A stretch of 64,000 bases of DNA from Gnetum montanum (taxonomy: Eukaryota; Streptophyta; Gnetopsida; Gnetales; Gnetaceae). Every line of letters starts with the position of its first letter. Within the stretch, counting starts at the first letter, position 1. This document shows, one piece after another, positions 45,432-54,905 of the stretch. Both the position numbers and the translations under genes were made by a program. The stretch is from assembly GCA_015680685.1 (NCBI GenBank), contig MNCI01004113.1:157396-221395 (forward strand), read 5' to 3'. The notes under the pieces are model-generated. The model saw only the letters and a list, made by a program, of their open reading frames with translations, had not been told where the DNA came from and made no database searches.

Positions 45432-45603
45432 ATAGAAAAATATAACGATGTTGTAAAACAAAAACAAGAAAAGTTAAAGAAATTTGTAAAACAAAAATTA
45501 GAAAAGTTAAAGAAATTGTAAAACAAAAATGTGAAAAACAAAAACGTTGTAAAACAAAAATGTGTAAAACAAAAACTGAAAAAGAACTGAGGGCCCCATA
45601 TGA
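43618..45603 (-). other. NA1 3' non-coding region
   Basis: It aligns with the region between integrase and PPT of A1 and with NA2 54906-56676. No ORF is conserved. It includes the (AC)13 microsatellite at 45400-45426, which is a (TG)n of 19 bases at the equivalent place in NA2 (55019-55037). The TAAAACAAAAA array is at 45450-45580. Confidence 0.75.
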
Positions 45604-48600
45604 TTAGCATAGGTGGCCATCTCCCCCATGACTGAGTTGTGAGGGAGAGATCCGAAGTAGTGAGCGCCTATTTGAATTTCTAAGCAGTGCCCAACTTCTC
45701 CCAAATGATGATCTTAGATTCAGGGGTGGAAGTTGGCGACGCTCACGTTCCAATGTGTCTATGCCACGGTTGTTGGCATGAGTTGCCTCAGTTCGTTCCA
45801 TGCATATTTGTTTGCCCTTATGAGAAGCTGTCAACCACGGGGTGTCTACTACTTCTTGTGTGGTTGCTACATACAGGCATCTTTGTTGCAGAGTTTCCTG
45901 GGCACACCTGTGACATGGAGACATTTCCTCCGTGTCATCACCCGATGAATCACTGTATGTGATGCATGGAACTATCCTCTTCTCGATCTTTCCACATATG
46001 TTTATCTTGGAGATTTCCAAGGAAAGATCACGGATCCTAAGGCATGCATCTACTGTGCTTAGCCATGCCCTTCCCATTATAATTGGGAAGTCCCCTTCGT
46101 TGTTGTTAACATCGATCACTAGGAAGTCTGCTGGGTAGGACCAACCACACACAGTGGTGATAACGTCCTCCACCAAACCCAATGGGATGGCAATGGACTG
46201 GTCTGCCAGCTCCAGTTGAATGTTGCTCTTCTTAAGTTGGGGCAGGTTCCAGGCGTGATACATCTTTCGCGAAATTAAGTTGACTCCGGAACCTGAGTCA
46301 AGAAGAGCTCGATGTGGCGCATTCCCAGCGATCTGCAAATGAATAAAGGGACTCCCAGGGTCAGTTAGTTTCCTGGGAAGGTGGCCTACCTTGATCCAGT
46401 CAGTTACGGTATGTGTTAGCATAACCGTATGCGTTACATTCCCTTGGACTGAAGGGTGCTCCGAAGTGTTAGTAGTTAGAGGCCTATACATATACCCGTC
46501 CGCTTGTTGTTGCGAGAGCCTATCCGGGCTCCTAGTTCTGAAAAAGGGTCTCCTTTTTGTACAGTTATCGCCAGAACTAGTGTCCGGTTGGATATTTACA
46601 CTCTGAATATTTACAGATCTCGCGGCGTGACGTTGCTGCGGTTGGGTAGGTAATTCCCCTTGCATTGTTGGAGCAGGAGGTGTTATGGGAACTACTTGAG
46701 GAAAAGGTGCGGGTGGAGTTAGAGGATGGACAGAATGTGGAATGTCTCCCGGAGGAGAAGGAGTCCTTCTGAAGTACTCCCGAGCGTAGTAGTGACGGCG
46801 TGGAGTGTGACTCATAGCGTCACCTGGAGAAACTGGCTGCTGCACATAATAACCATAAGGATCAGGCTGCCGGTAAGGGTATCGATGTGTTGGCTGTGGC
46901 ATCCCCCATGACTGTGGGTATTGCCACTGCTGATGTTGCTCGATGGGCTGCGGAGGTGTTCCACTTGGATAATACGTCAAGGGTTGGTGGAACTGCCTCG
47001 GGTTACCTTGTGGATAAGGTAACCTTCTGGGTGTTTGCCGTTGATTAAGTCTTGGATTTAATGCATACACCCCAGACTCCTGCAGATGTGAGATAATTGG
47101 ACAACATCCCTTAGGATGGTCATAATAGCAGACCTCACATCCACCGTCATTGTCTGAATCAGAATTTTCAGCCTCATCGGAGTTAGAGATTTTTCCCTTA
47201 CCCTTGTTATGTGCAGGGTTAAAGTTTCTCCGCTTGTCTTTGCTTTTATCACTACTTTGCTCATCCTTAGACTCTTCTACAATTTTCAGGACTGTTTCTA
47301 TTCGTGAGTCTAAGGAATCCCACATTTGGTCTACCTTAGCCGATACCTCCGTTGTTAACTTTTGGATCGGCACAGTTTTCCTGTTCACCAACTCTTCGAG
47401 TGGTGACTCATCCTCCTCATCACAGAATTTCACTCCCTTCTTACGAAGGGAGGGATCACGGTTGTATTCCTCCGCACTTTCTCTTTTCCGTAGCTCACCC
47501 TCTTCTTGCGCTACTTGTTCCAACAATACTTCAACTTCATGGGCTCTTAGTTGGGAGAGTCTCCCTTGGGCGTAAGTCCCAAGAGTTCTTCTCGTTTCAT
47601 TTCGTAGCCCATCCACGAGGTGGCGAAGTTGATCCCGCTTAGCGTACCCATGGCCCGGGCAACGATGTAGCAGTGTGTAGTAACGGGCCATGGCAGCATC
47701 CAAGGATTCATGAGCTCCTTGTTTCCAGCCTTGGATCTGCTTACGCAAGTTAGACACTCTGGAGTACGTTTGATATTTGTTGTTGAACAATTCAAGCATC
47801 GTACTCCACCTCCTGATGGTTTCCGGTTCTAAGGACCGGTACCAGCTCTCTGCTTCTTTAGTGAGTGTCCTTGGGAACAACTTGAGTTTCTGCCACTCAT
47901 TATCTATGTTCTGCAAGGCACAGGCATCGTGGAATGCCTGTAAATGATGCTGAGGATCAGCGTTGTATCCCCCTTCAAAACGTGGGATATTATTTATGTC
48001 CAAACGCTTGATCCTACTGTCCTTTAAATGCCTTGTGGGAATCCTAACTGCCTCTCTAATATCAAGCATACTTCGGGTTGCGAATAGGGGTTCGTCATGA
48101 TCATCTCTTTCATGACGTCTGTGATGTCTACGTGGTGGTTCCCTATTCTCCCTACGTCCTTGCCCTTGTCCTAACTCCTCTCGACCTTCCTGTCGAGGCA
48201 TTTCATCTCTTTTACCTTTACTCTCCGCGTTATGCTCATGGTGGCTGCGCCCAGATGTGGAAGGAGAGGGTGAATGATGAGATGAAGGAGAAGAAGAAGG
48301 GGATCCATCACCATGGTGATGTTTCTTGCCTTCTCTTCGGCTGCTTCGGCCCCGATCGTTGTGACGATCAACGAGTCCGTCATTAGTGTGAGTAGTTGTT
48401 CCTGCCGTGAACAGCTGGTGCTCACGGGGATCAGAGCCTGGAATATGTATCGTTGATCTAAGGCCCTGATGCCTAACCTCTTCACTAGAGTGAGGAGGAG
48501 GAACATCATTTTCTAAGAAACCCATCGTGAGGGGTTCCTCTTCTCCTATTTCACTAATGACGTGGGGAACCTTGCCCTTCAATAGTGAATGTTGGCTCTC

Positions 48601-48948
48601 CTGCCTTTCGTCCCGAATACGTTGGGCATTTGTGGGATGATAATCCCTTGTGTCATGGTCATCCAAAACGTATTCTGCGAACAGCTCATGCATGCCAATC
48701 TGTACCAAGGCACGGAAAAGCATGTTGGGAGCAGAGCGATCTGGGGGTAACACGATGTTACCTTGCATGTCTCTCCACCGCAGTTGCTCATCTTGATGGA
48801 AAACAAAGGTAAAATCCGGCACATACTCATCGGGATGAGTATATGTGACCTTAGATTGTTGAGGACATGGTTGATCTCGGTTATGCGTATGATGCTGACT
48901 TTCTCCTGTATTGTCCTTAGGTGAGTTGATTTCGTGAGAAGAAGCCAT
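45604..48948 (-). CDS. gag-pro: NA1 Gag-protease polyprotein, 1114 aa, intact
   Basis: The start is ATG at 48948-48946, about 130 bp inside the PBS, and the frame is open to 45604. An N-terminal 200-residue domain (YTHPDEYVPDFTFVF, GNIVLPPDRS) is followed by a His/Arg/Ser-rich basic region (about 200-290). The capsid-like retrotransposon Gag core is at about 310-450 (FEGGYNADPQHHLQAFHDAC, AESWYRSLE, LFNNKYQTYSRV). A compact knuckle C-x2-C-x3-H-x3-C (CEVCYYDHPKGC) lies at about 604-615, followed by a Pro/Gln-rich segment. The aspartic protease spans about 860-1000 with ALLDSGSGVNLIS and FPIIMGRAWLSTVDA. The last 40 residues cross the deletion junction and have no counterpart in A1. It would form particles that package NA1 RNA. 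Conservation of an open frame suggests recent function. Confidence 0.93.
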   Translation of the reverse strand: MASSHEINSPKDNTGESQHHTHNRDQPCPQQSKVTYTHPDEYVPDFTFVFHQDEQLRWRDMQGNIVLPPDRSAPNMLFRALVQIGMHELFAEYVLDDHDTRDYHPTNAQRIRDERQESQHSLLKGKVPHVISEIGEEEPLTMGFLENDVPPPHSSEEVRHQGLRSTIHIPGSDPREHQLFTAGTTTHTNDGLVDRHNDRGRSSRREGKKHHHGDGSPSSSPSSHHSPSPSTSGRSHHEHNAESKGKRDEMPRQEGREELGQGQGRRENREPPRRHHRRHERDDHDEPLFATRSMLDIREAVRIPTRHLKDSRIKRLDINNIPRFEGGYNADPQHHLQAFHDACALQNIDNEWQKLKLFPRTLTKEAESWYRSLEPETIRRWSTMLELFNNKYQTYSRVSNLRKQIQGWKQGAHESLDAAMARYYTLLHRCPGHGYAKRDQLRHLVDGLRNETRRTLGTYAQGRLSQLRAHEVEVLLEQVAQEEGELRKRESAEEYNRDPSLRKKGVKFCDEEDESPLEELVNRKTVPIQKLTTEVSAKVDQMWDSLDSRIETVLKIVEESKDEQSSDKSKDKRRNFNPAHNKGKGKISNSDEAENSDSDNDGGCEVCYYDHPKGCCPIISHLQESGVYALNPRLNQRQTPRRLPYPQGNPRQFHQPLTYYPSGTPPQPIEQHQQWQYPQSWGMPQPTHRYPYRQPDPYGYYVQQPVSPGDAMSHTPRRHYYAREYFRRTPSPPGDIPHSVHPLTPPAPFPQVVPITPPAPTMQGELPTQPQQRHAARSVNIQSVNIQPDTSSGDNCTKRRPFFRTRSPDRLSQQQADGYMYRPLTTNTSEHPSVQGNVTHTVMLTHTVTDWIKVGHLPRKLTDPGSPFIHLQIAGNAPHRALLDSGSGVNLISRKMYHAWNLPQLKKSNIQLELADQSIAIPLGLVEDVITTVCGWSYPADFLVIDVNNNEGDFPIIMGRAWLSTVDACLRIRDLSLEISKINICGKIEKRIVPCITYSDSSGDDTEEMSPCHRCAQETLQQRCLYVATTQEVVDTPWLTASHKGKQICMERTEATHANNRGIDTLERERRQLPPLNLRSSFGRSWALLRNSNRRSLLRISPSQLSHGGDGHLC

Positions 48949-49075
48949 TTCTATTGGTGTGCTAATTTCACCGTTATTTAATGTTCTTGATTAACTGATT
49001 AACCCTAAGGTTCGTTTTAAGCTCACAACGATGTGAGTGATATCCCTTATGTTAAATTGGCGAAAAAACACTTAG
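48949..49075 (-). promoter_or_regulatory. NA1 5' leader
   Basis: A short leader of about 127 bases between PBS and start codon. It has no repeats or upstream ORF of note and would contain any packaging signal. Confidence 0.5.
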
Positions 49076-49093
49076 TCCCCGGCAACGGCGCCA
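49076..49093 (-). promoter_or_regulatory. NA1 primer-binding site, tRNA-Asp
   Basis: The plus strand reads TCCCCGGCAACGGCGCCA, the 3' end of plant tRNA-Asp(GUC) including CCA. The element's RNA therefore carries the complement, one base after the LTR. This PBS is common in Athila-type elements. Confidence 0.92.
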
Positions 49094-49094
49094 A

Positions 49095-50148
49095 TGATGA
49101 GTGGCGAGGTACCCCTACACTCAACCATACGAATACGAGCGTGCACGCGCGATCCGGTCGAACTCCGCAGACTAAATGCCTTAACACCACAAGAAACACT
49201 TGGGGTTAATCGTTCGTTGTCTTCCCAGGCTTGCTTGTAAGTGTCACGGTGTATGGTTAAGCAAGTCTGAGGTATGTGATTTTTTTGGTATTTTTCGGTT
49301 TATCTTCTATGCTATCAGAGGAAAGGGTTGAGAAACTAAGCTAACTCTAACTAATGTCCTAAGTCTAAATTAACTAGCGTCAGCATCCGTTCCCACTTAC
49401 CGGACACACCCTGAACTATGCAACTGTGGCTTACCAAACGCTAATCGTTACTGGGATCACCACACGTAACGCAAGTGCTCGAAGTGGTCGTACTGAGGCA
49501 CCTATTTAGCTTAAGTGTGATAAGCAGCCGATTCCTTAGCTAGCCGTACACACCCGTGGGTGCTCGTAACTAAGTCGTACTTATCACACGTTCTAGCCTA
49601 GCAATGAGTAGCCGATTCCTTGACTAGCCGTACACATTGGACTACCACTGGGATTACCAAGCGCAGAATCCTGGAATACGCTACTGGGTTACCAAGCAGC
49701 CAATGCTCGTAATCAAGTCGTACTCATGCGTTGCGACAAGCAGCCGATTCCTTGACTAGCCGTACATGTCCGTAGACGCTCATAATCAAGTCGTACTTGT
49801 GCGCACTAGGAAGACAGTAAATAAACAACAATAAATGAAACCACGTGCTACAAGGTTTATCCAATCAAGTTCGTCTTTATTGCCGTACACAACTTGGGTT
49901 CAAGTTACAAGCTGCTCGAATAAAGAGCCGTTCACTCTAGGACTCCTACTGCGGGCACATGGGAAAAATTCTAACTCTGGAATGATCAATCTGCCAGAGC
50001 TTCGCTACTTCTAGCCAGGATTGGGAAATGAAGGGAGTGCCACCTCTTATTTATAGATATGGCAGCGGACTGCGAAGAAGACGCGATATCGCGTACGCGA
50101 TATCGCATGGGATGCGATATCGCGGCACATGCAGGTCGCGTCTCATCA
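49095..50148 (-). mobile_element. NA1 5' LTR (1054 bp)
   Basis: It pairs with 42549-43608. The inverted TATA is at 50048-50055 with the conserved AAGAGG context. The R/U5-like part contains three repeats of GTACGGCTAG-CAAGGAATCGGCT and the TTGGTAATCCCAGT / TTGGTAACCCAGTAG pair. Confidence 0.92.
50082..50123. repeat. GCGATATCGC palindromes in U3 of the NA1 5' LTR
   Basis: Positions 50083-50106 form a perfect 24-bp palindrome made of two GCGATATCGC units joined by GTAC. A third unit lies at 50114-50123. The first unit pair of the 3' LTR (43525-43549) is missing here, so the two LTRs of one element differ in array layout. Confidence 0.85.
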
Positions 50149-50153
50149 ACAAC
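50149..50153. repeat. Target-site duplication ACAAC, right of NA1
   Basis: It matches 42544-42548. Confidence 0.93.
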
Positions 50154-50567
50154 TATAAATTATATAAAAATCATAAAATATAAAATCCTAAATATTTTCT
50201 TATCTCTCCCATTAAGATTACATAGATTTGAATAGTATCATATGTATCATAGTATCATTTATATTTCTTGAACACAATAACATACATGAGTATTCTTAGC
50301 AATCCACTTAACATTGTCTTTGAAGCTTATGACTAGATAACACCATGATTTGAATGATATATCCCTTGGTCCAAAACCAATGGAAACCCTATTAATTAGG
50401 CTAACACCTCATTGTTGGTGGCTAGTTCATACTATTTACATAAGGTATTGTTTATTTTCAAAATAGGTACTCTTTAGGCATAAGTTTGAACTCATGACTT
50501 GTCATCATTAGGTCTTCATTTTCTAAAAAAAGATCATCTTTTTTAGTATGCTAAAAATTAATAATGT
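50154..50567. other. AT-rich spacer between the two head-to-head elements
   Basis: About 414 bases of AT-rich host DNA (424 including target duplications) with no gene or repeat recognised. It separates NA1 and NA2 5' LTRs. Confidence 0.6.
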
Positions 50568-50572
50568 ATTAT

Positions 50573-51428
50573 TGATGAGATGCGACATGCATACGCGATA
50601 TCGTGGCCACCGCGATATCACATCTTCCCCTGCACTATTGCGTATGCGATATCGCGGTCCGCCGCCATATCTATAAATAAGAGGCGGCACTTCCTTCATT
50701 TCCCAATCTTGGCTAGAAGTAGCGAAGATCTAGCAGTTTGAACACTCCAGAGTTAGATTAATTTCCCATGTGCCCGCAGTAGGAGTCCTGGAGTGAATGG
50801 CTCTTTATTCGAGCAACTGTGTAACCTGAACACAAGTTGTGTATGATAATAAAGATGAACTTGATTGGATAAACCTTGTAGTACATGGTTTTAGTTATTG
50901 TTATATATTACTTGTTGTTCGTGCGCACGAGTACGACTTGATTACGAGCATCTATGGATGTGTACGGCTAGTCAAGGAATCGGCTGCTTGTCGCAACGCG
51001 GGAGTACGACTTGATTATGAGCATTGTGACTGCTTGGTAACCCAGTAGCGTATTCCAGGATCTGTGCTTGGTAATCCCAGTGGTAGTCCAATGTGTACAG
51101 CTAGTCAAGGAATCGGCTACTCATCGCATTAGGCTAGAACATGGGATAAGTACAACTTGGCTACGAGCACCCANTTAGAGTTAGTTAGTTTCTCAACCCT
51201 TTCCCTCATAGCCTAGGAGATAAACTGAAAAATACCAAAAAAATCATATACCTCAGACTTGCTTAACCATACACTGTGACACATACAAGCAAGCCTAGGA
51301 AGACAACGAATGATTAACCCCAAGTTTTTCTTGTGGCGTTAAGGTATTTAGTCTGCGGAGTTCAACCGGATCGCACGTACATGCTTGTATTCGTATGGTT
51401 GAGTGTAGGGGTACCTTGCCACTCATCA
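50573..51428 (+). mobile_element. NA2 5' LTR (gapped at 51174)
   Basis: TGATGAGATGCGACATGC start, GATATC-palindrome motifs (50596-50655), TATA box TATAAATA at 50672-50679, TAGGAGTCCTGGAGTGAATGG block, and terminal CTCATCA. The single N at 51174 stands for about 207 bp judged from the NA1 LTR. Confidence 0.9.
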
Positions 51429-51429
51429 T

Positions 51430-51447
51430 TGGTGCCGTTGTAGGGGA
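51430..51447 (+). promoter_or_regulatory. NA2 primer-binding site, tRNA-Asp (mutated)
   Basis: TGGTGCCGTTGTAGGGGA follows the LTR by one base. It differs from the perfect NA1 site at three positions. Confidence 0.85.
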
Positions 51448-51573
51448 CTAAGTGTTTTTTGGCCAATTGAACATAAGGGATATCACTCACATCGTTGTGA
51501 CCATCAACGAACCTTCAGGTTAATCAGTTAATTAAGAACATAATTAATGGTAAAAATTTGCACACCATTAGAA

Positions 51574-54500
51574 ATGGCTTCTTCTCACGAAATTAACTCA
51601 CCTAAGGGAAACATAGGAGATAGTCAGCATCATACGCATAACCAAGACCAGCCATGTCCTAAACAATCTAAGGTGACATATACTCATCCCAATGAGTATG
51701 TGCCGGATTTTACCTTTGTTCGCCATCAAGAAGAACAGCTGCGGTGGAGAGATCTGCAAGGTAACATTGTGTTGCCACCAGATCGATCTGTCCCTAACAT
51801 GTTTTTCCGTGCCTTAGTACAGATTGGCATGCAAGAACTCTTTGCAGAATACGTTCTGGATAACTTTGACACAGGGGATTATCATCCCACAAATGCCCAA
51901 CGTATTCGGGACGGAAGGCAGGAGAGCCAACATTCACTGTTGAAGGGCAAGGTTCCCCATGTCCTTAGTGAAATAGGAGACGAGGAACCCCTCACAATGG
52001 GTTTCTTAGAAAATGATGTTCCTCCTCCTCACAATAGTGAAGAGGTTAGGCATCAGGGCCTAAGATCAACGATACATATTCCAGGCTCTGATCCCCATGA
52101 GAACCAAGTGTTCACGGCAGGAACAACCACTCACACTAAGGATGGACACTTGGATCGTTACAACGATCGGGGCTGAAGCAGCTGAAGAGAAGGTAAGAAA
52201 CATCACCATGGTGATGGATCCCCTTCCTCTTCTCCTTCATCTCACCATTCACACTCTCCTTCCACATCTAGGCGCAGCCACCATGAGCATAACTAGGGGA
52301 ATAAAAGTAAAAGGGAAGATGAAATGCCTCGATAAGAAGGTCAGGAGGAGTTAGGACAAGGGCAAGGACGTAGGGAGAGTAGGGAACCACCATGAAGACA
52401 TCATAGACATCATGAAAGAGATGATCATGATGAGCCCCTACTCGCAACTCGAAGTATGCTTAACATAACAGAGGCAGTTAGGATTCCCACAAGGCATTTG
52501 AAGGATAGTCGGATCAAACGATTAGACATGAACAATATCCCATGATTTGAAGGGGGATACAATGCTGATCTGCAAAATCATTTTTAGGCATTCCATGATG
52601 CCTGTGCCTTGCAAAATATAGATAATGAGTGGAAAAAACTCAAGTTGTTCCCAAGGACACTCACCAAAGAAGTAGAGAGCTGGTATCGGTCCTTAGAACC
52701 ATCAGGAGGTGGAGTACGATGCTTGAACTGTCCAACAACAACTATCAGACGTACTCCAGAGTGTCCAATTTGCATAAGTAGATCTAAGGTTGGAAACAAG
52801 GAGCTTATGAATCCTTGGATGCTGCCATGGCCCATTACTATACACTGCTACATCGTTGCTCGGGCCATGGGTACACTAAGCGGGATCAACTTCACCACAT
52901 CATGGATGGGCTAAGAAATGAAATGAGAAGAACTCTTGGGACTTACACCACAGGGAGACTCTCCCAACTAAGAGCCCATGAAGTTGAAAGCTTGTTGGAA
53001 CAAGTAGCACAAGAAGAATGTGAGCTACGGAAGAGAGAAAGTGCGGAAGAATACAACCGCGATCCCTCCCTTCGCAAGAAGGGAGTGAAATTCTGTGATG
53101 AGGAGGATGAGTCACCAATTGAAGAGTTGGTGAACCAGAAAATCATGCCGATCCAAAAGTTAACAACGGAGGTATCGGCTAAGGTAGACCAAATGTGGGA
53201 TTCCTTAGACTCAAGAATAGAAATAGTTCTAAAAATCGTAGAAGAGTCTAAGGTAGAGAAAAGTAGTGATAAAGGCAAAACCAAAAGGAGAAATTTAAGC
53301 CCTGTACATAACAAGGGTAAGGGGAAAATTCCTATCTCCGATGAGACTATAAATTCTGATTCAGACAATGATAGTGGATGTGAGGTCTGCTACTATGACC
53401 ATCCTAAGGGATGTTGCCCAATTACCTCACATCTATAGGAGTCTGGGGTGTATGCACTAAATCCAAGACTTAATCAACGGCAAACACTCCGAAGGTTACC
53501 TTACCCACAAGGTACCCCAAGGCAGTTCCACCAACCCTTGACATATTATCCAAGTGGAACGCCTCCACAGCCCATTGGACAACATCAGCAGTGGAAATAC
53601 CCACAGTCATGGGGGATGCCACCACCAACACATCAATACCCTTACCGGCAGCCTAATCCTTACGATTATTATGTGCAACAGCCGATTTCTCCAAGTGACT
53701 CTATGGGTCACGCAACCCCCAACCATCACTACCAAGCTTGGGAGTACTTCAGAAGGACTCCTTCTCCTCCGGGAGACACTCCATATCCACACCATCCTCC
53801 TAATCCAACCGCACCTCTTCTGCCTCAAGTAGTTCCCATAACACCTCCTGCTCCAACAATGCAAGGGGAACTTCCTCCTCAACCGCAGCAACGTCACGCT
53901 GCGAGAGCTGTAAATATCCAACCGGGTACTAGTTCTGGCGACAACTATACAAAGAAGAGACCTTTTTTCAGAACTAAAAGCCCAGAAAAACTCTCGCAAC
54001 AACAAGCGGTTGAGGCCATGTACATGCCTCCACCATCTAACACTTCGAAGCACCCTACAGTCCAAAGGAGTGTAACACATACGGTTATGTTAACCCATAC
54101 CATAACTGACTGGATCAAGGTAGGCCACCTTCCCAGGAAACTAACTGACCCTAGGAGTCCCTTTATTTATTTGCAGATCACTGGAAATGCACCACATTGA
54201 GCTCTTATTGACTCAAGTTCTGGAGTCAACTTAATTTTGCGAAAGATGTATCACGCATGGAACCTGCCACAACTTAAGAAGAGAAATATCCAACTAGAGT
54301 TGGCGGACCAGTCCATCACGATTCCCTTAGGATTGGTGGAGGATGTTATTACCACTGTGTGTGGTTGGTCCTACCCAGCGGATTTTCTAGTGATCGATGT
54401 TAACAACAACGAAGGGGACTTCCCAATTATAATGGGAAGGGCATGGCTAAGCACAGTAGACGCATGCCTTAGGATCCGCGATCTTTCCTTGGAAATCTCT

Positions 54501-54905
54501 AAGATCAACATATGTGGAAAGATCGAGAAGAGGATAGTTCCATGCATCACATATAGTGATTCATCGGGTGATGACATGGAGGAAATGTCTCCATGTAACA
54601 GGTGTGCCCAAGAAACTCTACAACAAAGATGCCTGTATGTAGCAACCACAAAATAAGTAGTAGACACCCCGTGGTTGACAGCTTCTCATAGGGGCAAAAA
54701 AATATGCATGGAACGAACTGAGGAAACTCATGCCAACAACCTTGGCATAGATATATTAGAACGCGAGCGTCGCCAACTTCCACCCCTCAACTTAAGATCA
54801 TCAATTGGGAGAAGTTGGGCACTTCTAAGAAATTCCAATAGGCACTCACTATTTCAGATCTCTTCCTTACAACTCAGTCATGGGGGAGATGGCCACCTAT
54901 GCTAA
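51574..54905 (+). pseudogene. gag-pro: NA2 Gag-protease (broken)
   Basis: It starts at ATG 51574 and parallels the NA1 protein throughout, ending at TAA 54903-54905 with the same SQLSHGGDGHLC terminus. Damage includes several stops from 52174 onward (for example TGA in the basic region and TAG before the knuckle at 53437) and a 7-bp deletion near 52698, where short direct repeats flank the lost bases, shifting the frame. A TGA lies at about 54198 just before the protease active site, which reads D-S-S instead of D-S-G. It cannot make Gag-PR. Confidence 0.88.

Larger units (their letters stand above)
42549..50148 (-). mobile_element. NA1: non-autonomous Gag-protease LTR retrotransposon (7.6 kb)
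   Basis: It has LTRs of 1060 and 1054 bp, a perfect TSD ACAAC, a PBS matching tRNA-Asp over 18 bases, one intact 1114-codon Gag-PR ORF, a 2-kb non-coding 3' region and a PPT. RT, RNase H and integrase are absent. The point where they should follow protease is a clean junction, also present in NA2. The intact ORF, perfect TSD and similar LTRs make it the youngest element here. It could mobilise only with pol proteins supplied in trans, for example by an A1-like element. Confidence 0.93.

Noticed and set aside
46726..48386. Plus-strand ORFs opposite the NA1 Gag-PR
   Set aside because: Mirror frames of an intact 1114-codon ORF, low in complexity; the same shadows occur in inverted form in NA2.
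49076..49093. tRNA-Asp-like sequence
   Set aside because: Only the 18 bases of the 3' end are present, directly beside an LTR. It is a primer-binding site, not a tRNA gene.
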